From NCBI GenBank assembly GCA_018384065.1, contig JAHAYL010000059.1, positions 1 through 35,763 on the forward strand: a DNA stretch of 35,763 nt. Reading direction: 5' to 3'. Source of the stretch: Oxalobacter sp. (GTDB taxonomy: Bacteria > Pseudomonadota > Gammaproteobacteria > Burkholderiales > Burkholderiaceae_D). The stretch's first letter is position 1. Each line of letters begins with the position of its first letter. A model generated the notes under the pieces. That model ran no database searches. It was not told where the DNA came from and was given only the letters and a program-made list of their open reading frames with translations. Positions 26,626 through 33,960 of the stretch are shown piece after piece. The position numbers were made by a program, and so were the translations under genes.

Positions 26626-26669
26626 TGATGTATTGCATCGTCAATACATCAATCGAGCTTTAAATTATA
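26626..26669 (-). promoter_or_regulatory. M23-peptidase promoter -10 with a 10-bp inverted repeat
   Basis: On the minus strand a consensus TATAAT occupies 26664-26669 with only a weak -35 (TTATAT) 17 bases upstream. Just downstream of the expected start is a perfect inverted repeat, TGATGTATTG (26626-26635) and CAATACATCA (26642-26651), with a 6-base loop. It could be an operator or a 5'-leader hairpin in this divergent region. Confidence 0.5.
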
Positions 26670-26706
26670 GCAATTCAAAACGATAGATATAAGTGAATAA
26701 TCACCG

Positions 26707-27954
26707 ATGACTGAAAATACCTCGATGCCTGCGCCTGCAGAAGAACTGCCTCTGACCGATTCTGTCAAACAGGCACTTGCCATTACGAAACGTGGTTGCG
26801 ATGAACTGATCATCGAAGCGGAATTTGCGCAGAAACTTGCCCGTTCCGAAAAGACCGGAACCCCGCTGCGTATCAAGCTGGGCCTTGACCCGACTGCGCC
26901 AGACCTCCATCTGGGACACACCGTTGTCCTCAACAAGATGCGGCAGCTGCAGGACCTTGGTCATGTCGTCATCTTCCTGATCGGCGACTTCACCTCACTC
27001 ATCGGTGATCCCAGTGGACGTAATGCCACCCGCCCACCGCTGACCCGTGAACAGATTGAAGAAAACGCCATGACTTACTTCAAGCAGGCAAGCATGGTGC
27101 TCGACCCTGAAAAGACAGAAATCCGTTACAACTCTGAATGGAGCGATGCCCTCGGTGCGCGTGGCATGATCAAACTCGCTGCCATGTACACGGTTGCCCG
27201 TATCATGGAACGAGATGACTTCTCTAAACGCTTCAAGGCAGGCACGCCGATTTCCGTCCACGAATTCCTGTATCCGTTGATGCAGGGCTATGACTCCGTC
27301 GCCCTCAAGTCAGACCTTGAACTTGGCGGTACCGACCAGAAATTCAACCTGCTTGTCGGCCGTGAGCTCCAGCGTCAGGTCGGTCAGGAGCCCCAGTGCA
27401 TCCTCACCATGCCACTGCTTGAAGGTCTTGATGGTATCCAGAAGATGTCGAAGTCCAAAGGCAACTACGTTGGCATCAAGGAACCCGGCAATGTCCAGTT
27501 CGGCAAGCTCATGAGCATCTCCGATGACATGATGTGGCGCTACTATGAGCTGCTTTCCTTCAAGTCAATCGAAGAAATCGAGAAACTCAAGAAAGCCGTT
27601 GCCGAAGGCATGAACCCACGTGATGTCAAAGTCGCCTTTGCTCAGGAAATCGTTGAACGCTTCCATTCCAAGGCAGATGCAGAAGCAGCGCTGCAGGATT
27701 TCGTCAACCGCACCCATGGCGGTATCCCAGACGATATCCCGACCGTCAAGCTCAGCGGTGCGCCTTTGCCGATTGGTAACCTGCTCAAACAGGCTGGTCT
27801 GTGCCCGTCTACCTCAGATGCGATGCGCATGGTCCAGCAGGGCGCCGTCCGTATCAACAGCGAGGTCATCAGCGACAAGGCACTCAAGGTCGGTGCTGGT
27901 ACCATGGTGGTCCAAGTCGGCAAACGGCGCTTCGCCAAAGTCGAACTGGCATAA
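26707..27954 (+). CDS. tyrS: Tyrosyl-tRNA synthetase
   Basis: This enzyme charges tRNA-Tyr with tyrosine. The class I signatures are HLGH (residues 68-71, the HIGH box) and KMSKS (246-250). Between them are LIGDFTSLIGDPSGR and the substrate segment SDLELGGTDQKFNLLVGR. A C-terminal S4 RNA-binding domain is present (SDAMRMVQQGAVRINSE). The length is 415 residues. The N-terminal sequence and KMSKSKGNYVGI resemble the TyrS type that lacks the long insert of the E. coli enzyme (family inference). The ATG at 26707 has no clear Shine-Dalgarno sequence; an internal ATG at residue 7 is an alternative. Confidence 0.97.
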   Translation: MTENTSMPAPAEELPLTDSVKQALAITKRGCDELIIEAEFAQKLARSEKTGTPLRIKLGLDPTAPDLHLGHTVVLNKMRQLQDLGHVVIFLIGDFTSLIGDPSGRNATRPPLTREQIEENAMTYFKQASMVLDPEKTEIRYNSEWSDALGARGMIKLAAMYTVARIMERDDFSKRFKAGTPISVHEFLYPLMQGYDSVALKSDLELGGTDQKFNLLVGRELQRQVGQEPQCILTMPLLEGLDGIQKMSKSKGNYVGIKEPGNVQFGKLMSISDDMMWRYYELLSFKSIEEIEKLKKAVAEGMNPRDVKVAFAQEIVERFHSKADAEAALQDFVNRTHGGIPDDIPTVKLSGAPLPIGNLLKQAGLCPSTSDAMRMVQQGAVRINSEVISDKALKVGAGTMVVQVGKRRFAKVELA

Positions 27955-27970
27955 ACACCATTCCAGAAAA

Positions 27971-28004
27971 CAGTAAAGCCGTTCAGCGATGAACGGCTTT
28001 ACTG
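27971..28004. terminator. Shared terminator between tyrS and the methyltransferase gene
   Basis: A perfect 15-bp stem (27971-27985 with 27990-28004) has a GCGA loop. It lies between two convergent genes. A CTGTTTTCTGG sequence follows the stem on the minus strand, and the outer A/T pairs supply a short T run on the plus strand. It probably works in both directions. Confidence 0.7.
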
Positions 28005-28022
28005 CATTCAGGCCTTCAGCAT

Positions 28023-29261
28023 TCAGTCTTCCGCATCGAAATCCAGCCCCAGTGAAGCACAGATTCCAGGGTGGGAAACCTCCCATGAAACCTTTGCCCC
28101 GTCACGGGCATACTGTGCCCTGGCAGTCTTGACAGCATCCAGCAGCTCATTCAGCCGGACACTCGGCCCATAATGCAGCAGCTGCCAGCCGGCATCATTG
28201 CATGCATAGTAATAGCCAATGCCGCCCGCCACACCGACCCGTGTGATGAACGTCACATCATATTTCTCAAGCACTGCCTTCCCGACATAGACATCCGTCT
28301 TGTCCCAGGCACTGAAAACCATATCTGCCAGCGATTCATTTCCCTCGATACGGACAATCTCCATCTTCGCACGGCCATAAGCCGCAATGATGTCCTCGCG
28401 CCTTGCCGGTGCCAGATTGGTCGGGTTTTTCATGAACACGGCGACCGGATGCGTCTGTGGCAGGCCGTTCCCATCCGTATAGGTCAGCCCCTTGGAACGG
28501 TGGGCGAGGAACCGTAAGCCGGAAGCCTCGCAGATGCGCACCCAACGGCAGAAAGTCTCGCCATAGCCCCAGCTGTCCTGCGAATAGAACACCCCGTCAT
28601 CTGCCAGCAGTTCATCCACCAGCTGCATATCCGCCAATGGCTGCTGGGGCTGATCCCGTTCATCCGGTGTCATCAGTCCCTTGCTGAACACATCCGTCGT
28701 CATCGAGGTGGCATACACCTGTGAGGCAATCACCAGGTCTGCCTTGACCAGCCCGGCTTTCAGGAAACTGTCCAACGAGCCTGTGAACGTATGCACATTG
28801 TCCAGCTTCAGTCCGATTGCCCGTGCATCCGTCACCAGCGTGGCATCCATATTGATGTCCAGCGCAACCACCTGTGCATCCGGGAACTGCTTCGCCAGGA
28901 AACACGCCAGCAGGCCGTTGCCACAGCCGATATCCACAATCATCTTGCCAGACAGGTCGCCGACCTGCCCAAGTAGCCATTCAGCAAAAACCCCCAGCCG
29001 TCCGGCATCCAGCTGGCCTGCCAGCGCATTCGAGAACTCCAGCGAGGAATAAACCACACTGTAAGGTTCTTCAACAGGACTGCCTTCAGCTTTCGCATGT
29101 ACATAATCCAGATAGCGCTTCGCCATATCCTTGAACTTGATGTTCAGGCGTTTCTCAAAAGCAGCATTGTTCGTCTGCTTCGGGACACCATGCCCTAGGC
29201 AGAACTGTGAGAATACCTGCCGGACAGGCTTGCGGTTCGATGGCTTCTTGACTGGTTTCAT
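28023..29261 (-). CDS. Class I SAM-dependent methyltransferase, substrate unknown
   Basis: The 412-residue protein has a Rossmann SAM-binding domain with motif I VDIGCGNGLLACFLA (109-123) and the acidic loop VVALDINMDA. The N-terminal 70 residues (MKPVKKPSNRKPVRQ, then MAKRYLDYVHAKA) and the C-terminal 140 residues do not suggest a known specificity. The ATG at 29261 is chosen because the longer frame runs back through the antitoxin gene on the same strand. Its first 24 codons and about 50 bases upstream are duplicated at 30220-30341. It converges with tyrS. Confidence 0.82.
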   Translation of the reverse strand: MKPVKKPSNRKPVRQVFSQFCLGHGVPKQTNNAAFEKRLNIKFKDMAKRYLDYVHAKAEGSPVEEPYSVVYSSLEFSNALAGQLDAGRLGVFAEWLLGQVGDLSGKMIVDIGCGNGLLACFLAKQFPDAQVVALDINMDATLVTDARAIGLKLDNVHTFTGSLDSFLKAGLVKADLVIASQVYATSMTTDVFSKGLMTPDERDQPQQPLADMQLVDELLADDGVFYSQDSWGYGETFCRWVRICEASGLRFLAHRSKGLTYTDGNGLPQTHPVAVFMKNPTNLAPARREDIIAAYGRAKMEIVRIEGNESLADMVFSAWDKTDVYVGKAVLEKYDVTFITRVGVAGGIGYYYACNDAGWQLLHYGPSVRLNELLDAVKTARAQYARDGAKVSWEVSHPGICASLGLDFDAED

Positions 29262-29311
29262 CTCAAAAACACTCCGTGGCACAGGAGAAATGTGCTGATA
29301 ATCAGAAAAGG
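29189..29311. repeat. Direct repeat copy A (5' end of the methyltransferase gene)
   Basis: This 123-base stretch covers the methyltransferase start codon, about 24 codons and about 50 bases upstream. It is repeated in the same orientation at 30220-30341 with roughly 93 percent identity by eye. The two copies bracket the toxin-antitoxin module. Confidence 0.9.
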
Positions 29312-29331
29312 AAAAAGATATGCCTGATGGT

Positions 29332-29664
29332 TCAGCAGTCAATCTGCTCGAATGTGATGCCGAAAGCTTTGGCGATTTTCCGTTTGGTGGTTTCCCTAGG
29401 GTGCCTGCTGTTTTCCTGTTTGGCATAAGCTGCTTGTGAAATGCCCAATTTGGCGGCAATCTCAGCCTGTGTGAAGCCAAGGTATTCACGCCAAGCACGG
29501 ATAGGACTCAAGTCCTGCTTGACCATCATGCCAACGACTTCATTAGGCACTAAGGCTTCTTCACTGTTGTTGAAGAGGGAAAGATAATCGCTGTATGGGA
29601 TGACAGCAAAGGCTGGCAGACCTTTTTCGTCATTCAGGATCTGTACATTAGTAGGTCTGTTCAT
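29332..29664 (-). CDS. XRE-family antitoxin of a RelE-type toxin-antitoxin pair
   Basis: The 110-residue protein has an N-terminal toxin-binding part (LPAFAVIPYSDYLSL) and a C-terminal Cro/C1-type helix-turn-helix (LGFTQAEIAAKLGISQAAYA) ending in KRKIAKAFGITFEQ. It should neutralise the toxin encoded just upstream and repress the shared promoter. The ATG at 29664 overlaps the toxin gene end by 17 bases; a GTG one codon earlier is possible. The toxin-first gene order is the HigBA-like arrangement. Confidence 0.9.
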   Translation of the reverse strand: MNRPTNVQILNDEKGLPAFAVIPYSDYLSLFNNSEEALVPNEVVGMMVKQDLSPIRAWREYLGFTQAEIAAKLGISQAAYAKQENSRHPRETTKRKIAKAFGITFEQIDC

Positions 29665-29911
29665 CACGTTTCCTCACTTCGTCAATCTTGATAATGATGG
29701 GGTGGCTGTTCTGGTCGATTTCAAAAATCACCCGATAATCACCGACCCGTAGGCGGTATCCGGCACGGCTCTGCAGTTTTTTGATGTCAGCATCCAGATT
29801 TGGCCAATATGCCAAACGTTGCACCTGATTATAAATCCGTTCCCGTTGCTTTTTAGGGCTGATTCTCATCAGCAGCTTGATTGCTGCCGGTTTCCATTTT
29901 ATATGATTCAT
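29648..29911 (-). CDS. RelE/ParE-superfamily toxin
   Basis: The 87-residue protein starts MNHIKWKPAAIKLLMRIS and contains QRLAYWPNLDADIKKLQ and the family strand YRLRVGDYRVIFEID. RelE-type toxins cleave mRNA on the ribosome, while ParE-type toxins inhibit gyrase; the YRLRVGDYRVIF pattern is shared by both groups, so the target is not decided. The ATG lies only 8 bases from the -10 element, so the mRNA may be leaderless. The last 17 bases overlap the antitoxin start. Confidence 0.88.
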   Translation of the reverse strand: MNHIKWKPAAIKLLMRISPKKQRERIYNQVQRLAYWPNLDADIKKLQSRAGYRLRVGDYRVIFEIDQNSHPIIIKIDEVRKRDEQTY

Positions 29912-29913
29912 AC

Positions 29914-29947
29914 GGTTATATTATAACCATTTATGATTAAAAAACAA
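29914..29947 (-). promoter_or_regulatory. Toxin-antitoxin promoter with palindromic operator over the -10
   Basis: On the minus strand there is a TTGTTT -35 (29942-29947) and a TATAAT -10 (29920-29925) with a 16-base spacer. GGTTATA-T-TATAACC (29914-29928) is a perfect palindrome covering the -10, as expected for autorepression by the antitoxin. The expected start site is within a few bases of the toxin ATG. Confidence 0.75.
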
Positions 29948-30181
29948 CTTTTGTTTTTAGCTGGTCTAACCAATCTCAAGTACTCGGTAGCAGTGCAACA
30001 TCATAAAAGTCGTAAAAAAGCAATCACGAGTCAATCAGGATATTAGATGAAAAAGGAGTTAAGCTGGGGTCTAAGTTGAAAAAGCTCTTTTTAGCTCTTT
30101 GCTGTGCAGATAGCCTATCAAGAATGAATAAAATATCCAATATATTGATTTTAAAGAATTTTTAAGAGAAATTTGAAGTAA
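29948..30181. other. AT-rich spacer between the toxin gene and the duplicated fragment
   Basis: No gene is supported here. The stretch holds a short tandem repeat of AGCTCTTT and many A/T runs, and its base composition differs from the housekeeping genes. It belongs to the segment enclosed by the two direct repeats. Confidence 0.5.
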
Positions 30182-30292
30182 TCAAGCCGTCAGCTGATTC
30201 TTGCAGACCTGTTTGACGCCATGCCCCAAGCAGAACTGCGAGAACACCTGCCGGACAGGCTTGCGGTTCAATGGCTTCTTGACTGGTTTCAT
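30182..30292 (-). pseudogene. Truncated copy of the methyltransferase gene start
   Basis: On the minus strand the frame starts MKPVKKPLNRKPVRQVFSQF, continues CLGHGV and then leaves homology, ending at a stop after 36 codons. Residues 1-26 match the intact methyltransferase except for one change (S9 to L). No SAM domain follows. It is a leftover of a duplication or rearrangement, and no function as a protein is likely. Confidence 0.85.
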
Positions 30293-30341
30293 CTCAAAAA
30301 TACTCCGTGGGACAGGGGAAATGCGCTGATAATCAGAAAGG
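30220..30341. repeat. Direct repeat copy B (fragment of the methyltransferase gene)
   Basis: This is the partner of 29189-29311 in direct orientation, with about eight differences by eye. It contains the start region of the truncated copy plus the same upstream bases, ending at CTGATAATCAGAAA. Its right edge is about 100 bases from the tracrRNA terminator. Confidence 0.9.
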
Positions 30342-30345
30342 TCTT

Positions 30346-30368
30346 ACTGTATCAGAGGATACAGTTTT
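30346..30368. other. Hairpin with short T run
   Basis: ACTGTATC (30346-30353) pairs with GATACAGT (30358-30365) around AGAG, followed by TTTT (overlapping the stem end). It could be a weak plus-strand terminator, perhaps a remnant associated with the duplicated fragment. Confidence 0.4.
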
Positions 30369-30439
30369 GTCATATCAGTATTTTGATGGGGAAAGACTGG
30401 TTGCCAGCTGAGAAAAGGGTAAATGTTTTTTCAAGACAT

Positions 30440-30473
30440 AAAATAAGAAGATCCTGCCATTGCTGGCAGGATC
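30440..30473 (-). terminator. Intrinsic terminator of the tracrRNA
   Basis: GATCCTGCCA (30450-30459) pairs perfectly with TGGCAGGATC (30464-30473). On the minus strand it is followed by TTCTTATTTTA. Confidence 0.88.
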
Positions 30474-30542
30474 GGATTCGTTTTCATTCCCGAAGGAAAT
30501 CAACTTATTGTAGTAACGGATCTCACCCCATAAAGCTACAAC
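30440..30542 (-). ncRNA. tracrRNA of the type II-C CRISPR-Cas9 system
   Basis: Read on the minus strand, positions 30542-30507 form a 36-base anti-repeat. It pairs with the array repeat through 20 contiguous bases (TTGTAGCTTTATGGGG followed by TGAG), then an internal loop, then a 6-bp lower stem (CTACAA). After the anti-repeat comes TAAG, a small 6-bp hairpin (ATTTCC-TTC-GGGAAT), and a 10-bp intrinsic terminator (30450-30473) running into a T-rich end. GAGATCCGTTACTACAATAA resembles the Neisseria Cas9 tracrRNA GAGAACCGUUGCUACAAUAA at the same place. The tail after the anti-repeat is only about 67 bases. Cas9 needs this RNA, together with RNase III, for crRNA maturation and targeting. Confidence 0.93.
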
Positions 30543-30548
30543 AGCATA

Positions 30549-30577
30549 AGTCTATCTGAACTTTCAGGTAACTGCAA
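30549..30577 (-). promoter_or_regulatory. tracrRNA promoter
   Basis: On the minus strand there is a TTGCAG -35 (30572-30577) and a TAGACT -10 (30549-30554) with a 17-base spacer. The predicted start is at or next to the first base of the anti-repeat (30542). Confidence 0.7.
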
Positions 30578-30600
30578 ATATTATGAAACCAAAATTTTTT

Positions 30601-30648
30601 CACAATATTGTGGATACCAGAAAATCCTGAAAACTGTTTAAAATAAAC
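30601..30648 (+). promoter_or_regulatory. Palindromes in the cas9 upstream region
   Basis: CACAATATTGTG (30601-30612) is a perfect palindrome, and GTTTA-AAA-TAAAC (30636-30648) is a second one ending 27 bases before the cas9 start. An AT-rich TTTAAAATAAA could serve as the -10 region, but no well-spaced -35 is evident. The sites could bind a regulator of cas9. Confidence 0.4.
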
Positions 30649-30675
30649 GGATTGGAACATTTTCAGGAGCTGGTC

Positions 30676-33600
30676 ATGAACGAGCGCATCATAGGACTGG
30701 ATATCGGTATAGCATCAGTTGGTTGGGCTGTCATTGAGAACGGAAAACGGATTATTGATCTGGGTGTCAGGACTTTTGACAAGGCGGAAACAGCCAAAGA
30801 GGGCGATTCCCTCAATCTCATCAGACGGGAAGCCCGGCTTGCCAGAAGACGTTTATCCCGCCGTGCCCAACGGTTGCGCCAGACTGCCCATTTCCTGAAA
30901 ACAGCCGGATTGATTGCATCCGAATCTGATTTACATCAAACCCTCCCAAAAGATTCACAGAAAATAGAAGGGGAAGGTAAATCACCATGGCAATTGCGTG
31001 CTGAGGGGCTTGACCGTTTATTGACACCATTTGAATTGGCAAAAGTTGTTTTCCATATCGTTAAACATCGAGGATTCCATTGGGTCAGCAGTGCGGAAAA
31101 AGTAGCGGCAGATAGCGATAAAGAAGGAGGGGCGATTAAGAAAGGGCTTGCAACCACTGAAGCCAGGATGAAAGAAAAGGGTTTTCGGACATTGGGCGAG
31201 ATGATTTGGAAAGATTACCCTGAGGCACAGCGTAATAAAGGCGGGGCTTATGAAAAAGTCCTGTCAAGGACTGGTTTGGATGCCGAATTGAGAGTCCTTT
31301 TTGATGTTCAGAAGAAATTGGGTAATACCTCTGTTACTGATGCTCTTGTTGAAGGTATTGTGGGTACAGGTGACCAAAAAACAGGACTGCTTTGGAAGCA
31401 GAAACCACCACTTCAGGGCGAGAATATCCTGAAAATGCTCGGGCATTGCCGTTTTGAACGTAATGAATTCCGTGCACCGAAAAACAGTTTTGCTGCAGAA
31501 CGGCATGTCTGGCTGACCAAGCTGAATAATCTAAGACTTGTCGGTAATGGGTATTCCCGTGAATTGACTCCAGAAGAAAGAAAAGAAGTCTTGAATGTGC
31601 CTTATGAGCAGAAAGGCGACCTGACTTACAAGCAGCTGCGCCGGAGATTGGAGAAAGCAGGTTTTTGGAGTAAAGGCGAATATCGGTTTTCAGGATTACG
31701 GTATGGGGAAAAAGACCCTGAAACCGCTGTATTATGTAAAGTTCCTGGCTGGCATAGTCTTGAAAAAGCTTATGTAAATGCAGGATTGCAGGGAGAATGG
31801 AAACAGATTTCAGACAAGGCTCTCTTGGAAAGCAGTTCTGGTTTATTGGATCAACTGGCATTCATCCTGTCCGTATATAAAGAAGATGAAGAAGTCCGTG
31901 AGCAACTGACTGAAGTATTGGGAAAAGGAAAGGACAAGTTGATTGATGCCTTGCTGTCCATCCGTTTTGACCAGTTCAGTGCATTGTCCTTGAAAGTGCT
32001 GAATGCCATCCTGCCATTCATGAATGCAGGAGACCGTTATGATAAAGCCTGTGAAAAAGCCGGTTATCAGCATAGCGCCAAAGGGACTGAAAACCTTGAG
32101 AAAACAAAGTACCTGCCATCATTGTTCAGTGGCCGTGATATCCATGGAACCATGGTCTTGAATGAAGAATTGGATGTTCCACGCAATCCTGTGGTGTTGC
32201 GGGCAATCAACCAGACACGCAAGGTATTGAACGCCATCGTCAAGAAATATGGTTCACCTTCTGAAGTGCATATTGAGTTGGGTAGGGATTTGTCCCGCAG
32301 TTTTTCAGAACGGAACAGCATCGCAAGGGAACAGAAAAAATATGCGGACAGGAAAGAAGGTTTGATTCAGAAGTTCAGGGAACTGTTCAATGCAGAGCCA
32401 AATGGACGCAATCTGGAAAAATTCCGACTTTATAGCGAACAGCAGGGTAAGAGCCTTTACTGCGGGAAACCGATTGATATTGGACGTCTCCTTGAACCTG
32501 GTTATGTTGAGGTGGATCATATCCTGCCTTATTCCCGCAGTTTCGATGATTCCAAGAACAACAAGGCACTCGTATTTACTTGGGAGAACCGTGATAAAGG
32601 GAACCGCACCCCCTTTGAATATATGGGTGCAGATACAGACGGATGGCATGAGTTTGAAGAGCATGTCGGTTCATTGAAACTGACAATGGCGAAACGGCAG
32701 CGTCTGTTACGGAAGGATTTTGGTGATAAAGCAGAGAAAGAATTCCGTGACCGCAATCTCAATGACACCCGTTATGCCAGCCGTTTCTTCAAGAATTATG
32801 TCGATGTCTGTTTGAAGCTTGAAAACCCGCTGAGTAAGGCAGGAGCAGTCAGTGTCAATGGTCGTATGACAGATTTCCTTCGTACTCGTTGGGGGTTACG
32901 GAAAGACCGTTCTGAAAGTGACCGGCATCATGCAATGGATGCTGTGGTGGTTGCCTGTTGTACAAGAGCGATGATTCAGCATGTTGCGATTTATTCTTCG
33001 CATAGAGAACGTTTCTTTATAAGAAAAGGCGATGTTGTAGATTTATCAACAGGCGAGGTCTTGAATCGTTTTCCTGTGCCTTGGAAACAATTCAAGAAGG
33101 AAGTTAAGCTTCGTCTTGATTGCAATGACCGTCAGATGTTGCAGGAAGAATTGGCTAAGTTCGGAACTTATCCAGAAGAAGCCTTGAAAGCCGTGAAACC
33201 ACTGTTTGTTTCCCGTGCCATCCAACGTCGTGGAACAGGGGCTTTGCATAAAGAAACCATCTATTCCCAGACGGTAGAACAGAAAAAAGAAGAATTGGTT
33301 ACCCAGAAGATTCTGTTGACGGACTTGAAACAATCGCATTTCAACAGCCTTGTAGATTATGACCGTAATGAGAAACTCTATGAGACTATTCGCGGGAAAC
33401 TGGAAGCGGCAGGCTGGGATGGCAAAAAAGCCTTTCCAGAAGGTTCAATGCGGATGCTGGATAAGGAAGGCAAACCGAATAGCACAATGGTTAAATCAGT
33501 CCGGATAACGGAAAAGAAGACGGGGACATCCATCCGTGGTGGATTGGCAGAAAATGGATTGATGAGACGGGTGGATGTCTTTAAGAAAAACGGTCAGTAC

Positions 33601-33960
33601 TTCTTGGTGCCAGTCTATTTCTGGCATAAAGAATTGCCGAATAGGGCGATATTGCCGTCTAAACCAGAGAATGAATGGCTTGTTGTTGATGAGCAATTTG
33701 AATGGTGTTTTTCACTGGTAGCAAATGATTTGATTCGCCTTAAATTGAAGGACAGGGAGTATCTTGGCTATTTTGCGGGATTAGACCGTTCAACAGGAGC
33801 AATCAGTATATTGGCACATGATAGGGCAAATAATTTTGGCAAAGACGGCTTGCAAAGAGGTATTGGTGTTCGCCGTGCATTAGCATTTGAGAAACTGGCG
33901 GTCGATGTGCTTGGCAATGTCTATGCCTTGCCACAGGAGCCACGCCATGAGCTGGCGTAG
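30676..33960 (+). CDS. cas9: CRISPR-associated endonuclease Cas9, type II-C
   Basis: Cas9 is the RNA-guided DNA endonuclease of the system. The ATG at 30676 has CAGGAGC 6 bases upstream and gives 1094 residues, close to the Neisseria Cas9 (1082). Domains in order are: RuvC-I GLDIGIASVGWAV (D9); arginine-rich bridge helix RREARLARRRLSRRAQRLR; REC lobe; RuvC-II VHIELGRDLSR (E534); HNH VEVDHILPYSRSFDDSKNNK (D614, H615); RuvC-III DRHHAMDAVVVACC (H752, D755); and a C-terminal wedge/PAM-interacting domain (MRRVDVFKKNGQYFLVPVYF). All nuclease residues are intact. The similarity to Neisseria Cas9 is high in HNH and RuvC (from memory) and lower in the PAM-reading end. It overlaps cas1 by 14 bases. Confidence 0.97.
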   Translation: MNERIIGLDIGIASVGWAVIENGKRIIDLGVRTFDKAETAKEGDSLNLIRREARLARRRLSRRAQRLRQTAHFLKTAGLIASESDLHQTLPKDSQKIEGEGKSPWQLRAEGLDRLLTPFELAKVVFHIVKHRGFHWVSSAEKVAADSDKEGGAIKKGLATTEARMKEKGFRTLGEMIWKDYPEAQRNKGGAYEKVLSRTGLDAELRVLFDVQKKLGNTSVTDALVEGIVGTGDQKTGLLWKQKPPLQGENILKMLGHCRFERNEFRAPKNSFAAERHVWLTKLNNLRLVGNGYSRELTPEERKEVLNVPYEQKGDLTYKQLRRRLEKAGFWSKGEYRFSGLRYGEKDPETAVLCKVPGWHSLEKAYVNAGLQGEWKQISDKALLESSSGLLDQLAFILSVYKEDEEVREQLTEVLGKGKDKLIDALLSIRFDQFSALSLKVLNAILPFMNAGDRYDKACEKAGYQHSAKGTENLEKTKYLPSLFSGRDIHGTMVLNEELDVPRNPVVLRAINQTRKVLNAIVKKYGSPSEVHIELGRDLSRSFSERNSIAREQKKYADRKEGLIQKFRELFNAEPNGRNLEKFRLYSEQQGKSLYCGKPIDIGRLLEPGYVEVDHILPYSRSFDDSKNNKALVFTWENRDKGNRTPFEYMGADTDGWHEFEEHVGSLKLTMAKRQRLLRKDFGDKAEKEFRDRNLNDTRYASRFFKNYVDVCLKLENPLSKAGAVSVNGRMTDFLRTRWGLRKDRSESDRHHAMDAVVVACCTRAMIQHVAIYSSHRERFFIRKGDVVDLSTGEVLNRFPVPWKQFKKEVKLRLDCNDRQMLQEELAKFGTYPEEALKAVKPLFVSRAIQRRGTGALHKETIYSQTVEQKKEELVTQKILLTDLKQSHFNSLVDYDRNEKLYETIRGKLEAAGWDGKKAFPEGSMRMLDKEGKPNSTMVKSVRITEKKTGTSIRGGLAENGLMRRVDVFKKNGQYFLVPVYFWHKELPNRAILPSKPENEWLVVDEQFEWCFSLVANDLIRLKLKDREYLGYFAGLDRSTGAISILAHDRANNFGKDGLQRGIGVRRALAFEKLAVDVLGNVYALPQEPRHELA

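Noticed and set aside
30221-30559. A plus-strand frame of 112 codons before cas9
   Set aside because: It runs antisense through the duplicated methyltransferase fragment and the tracrRNA gene, both of which explain the sequence better.
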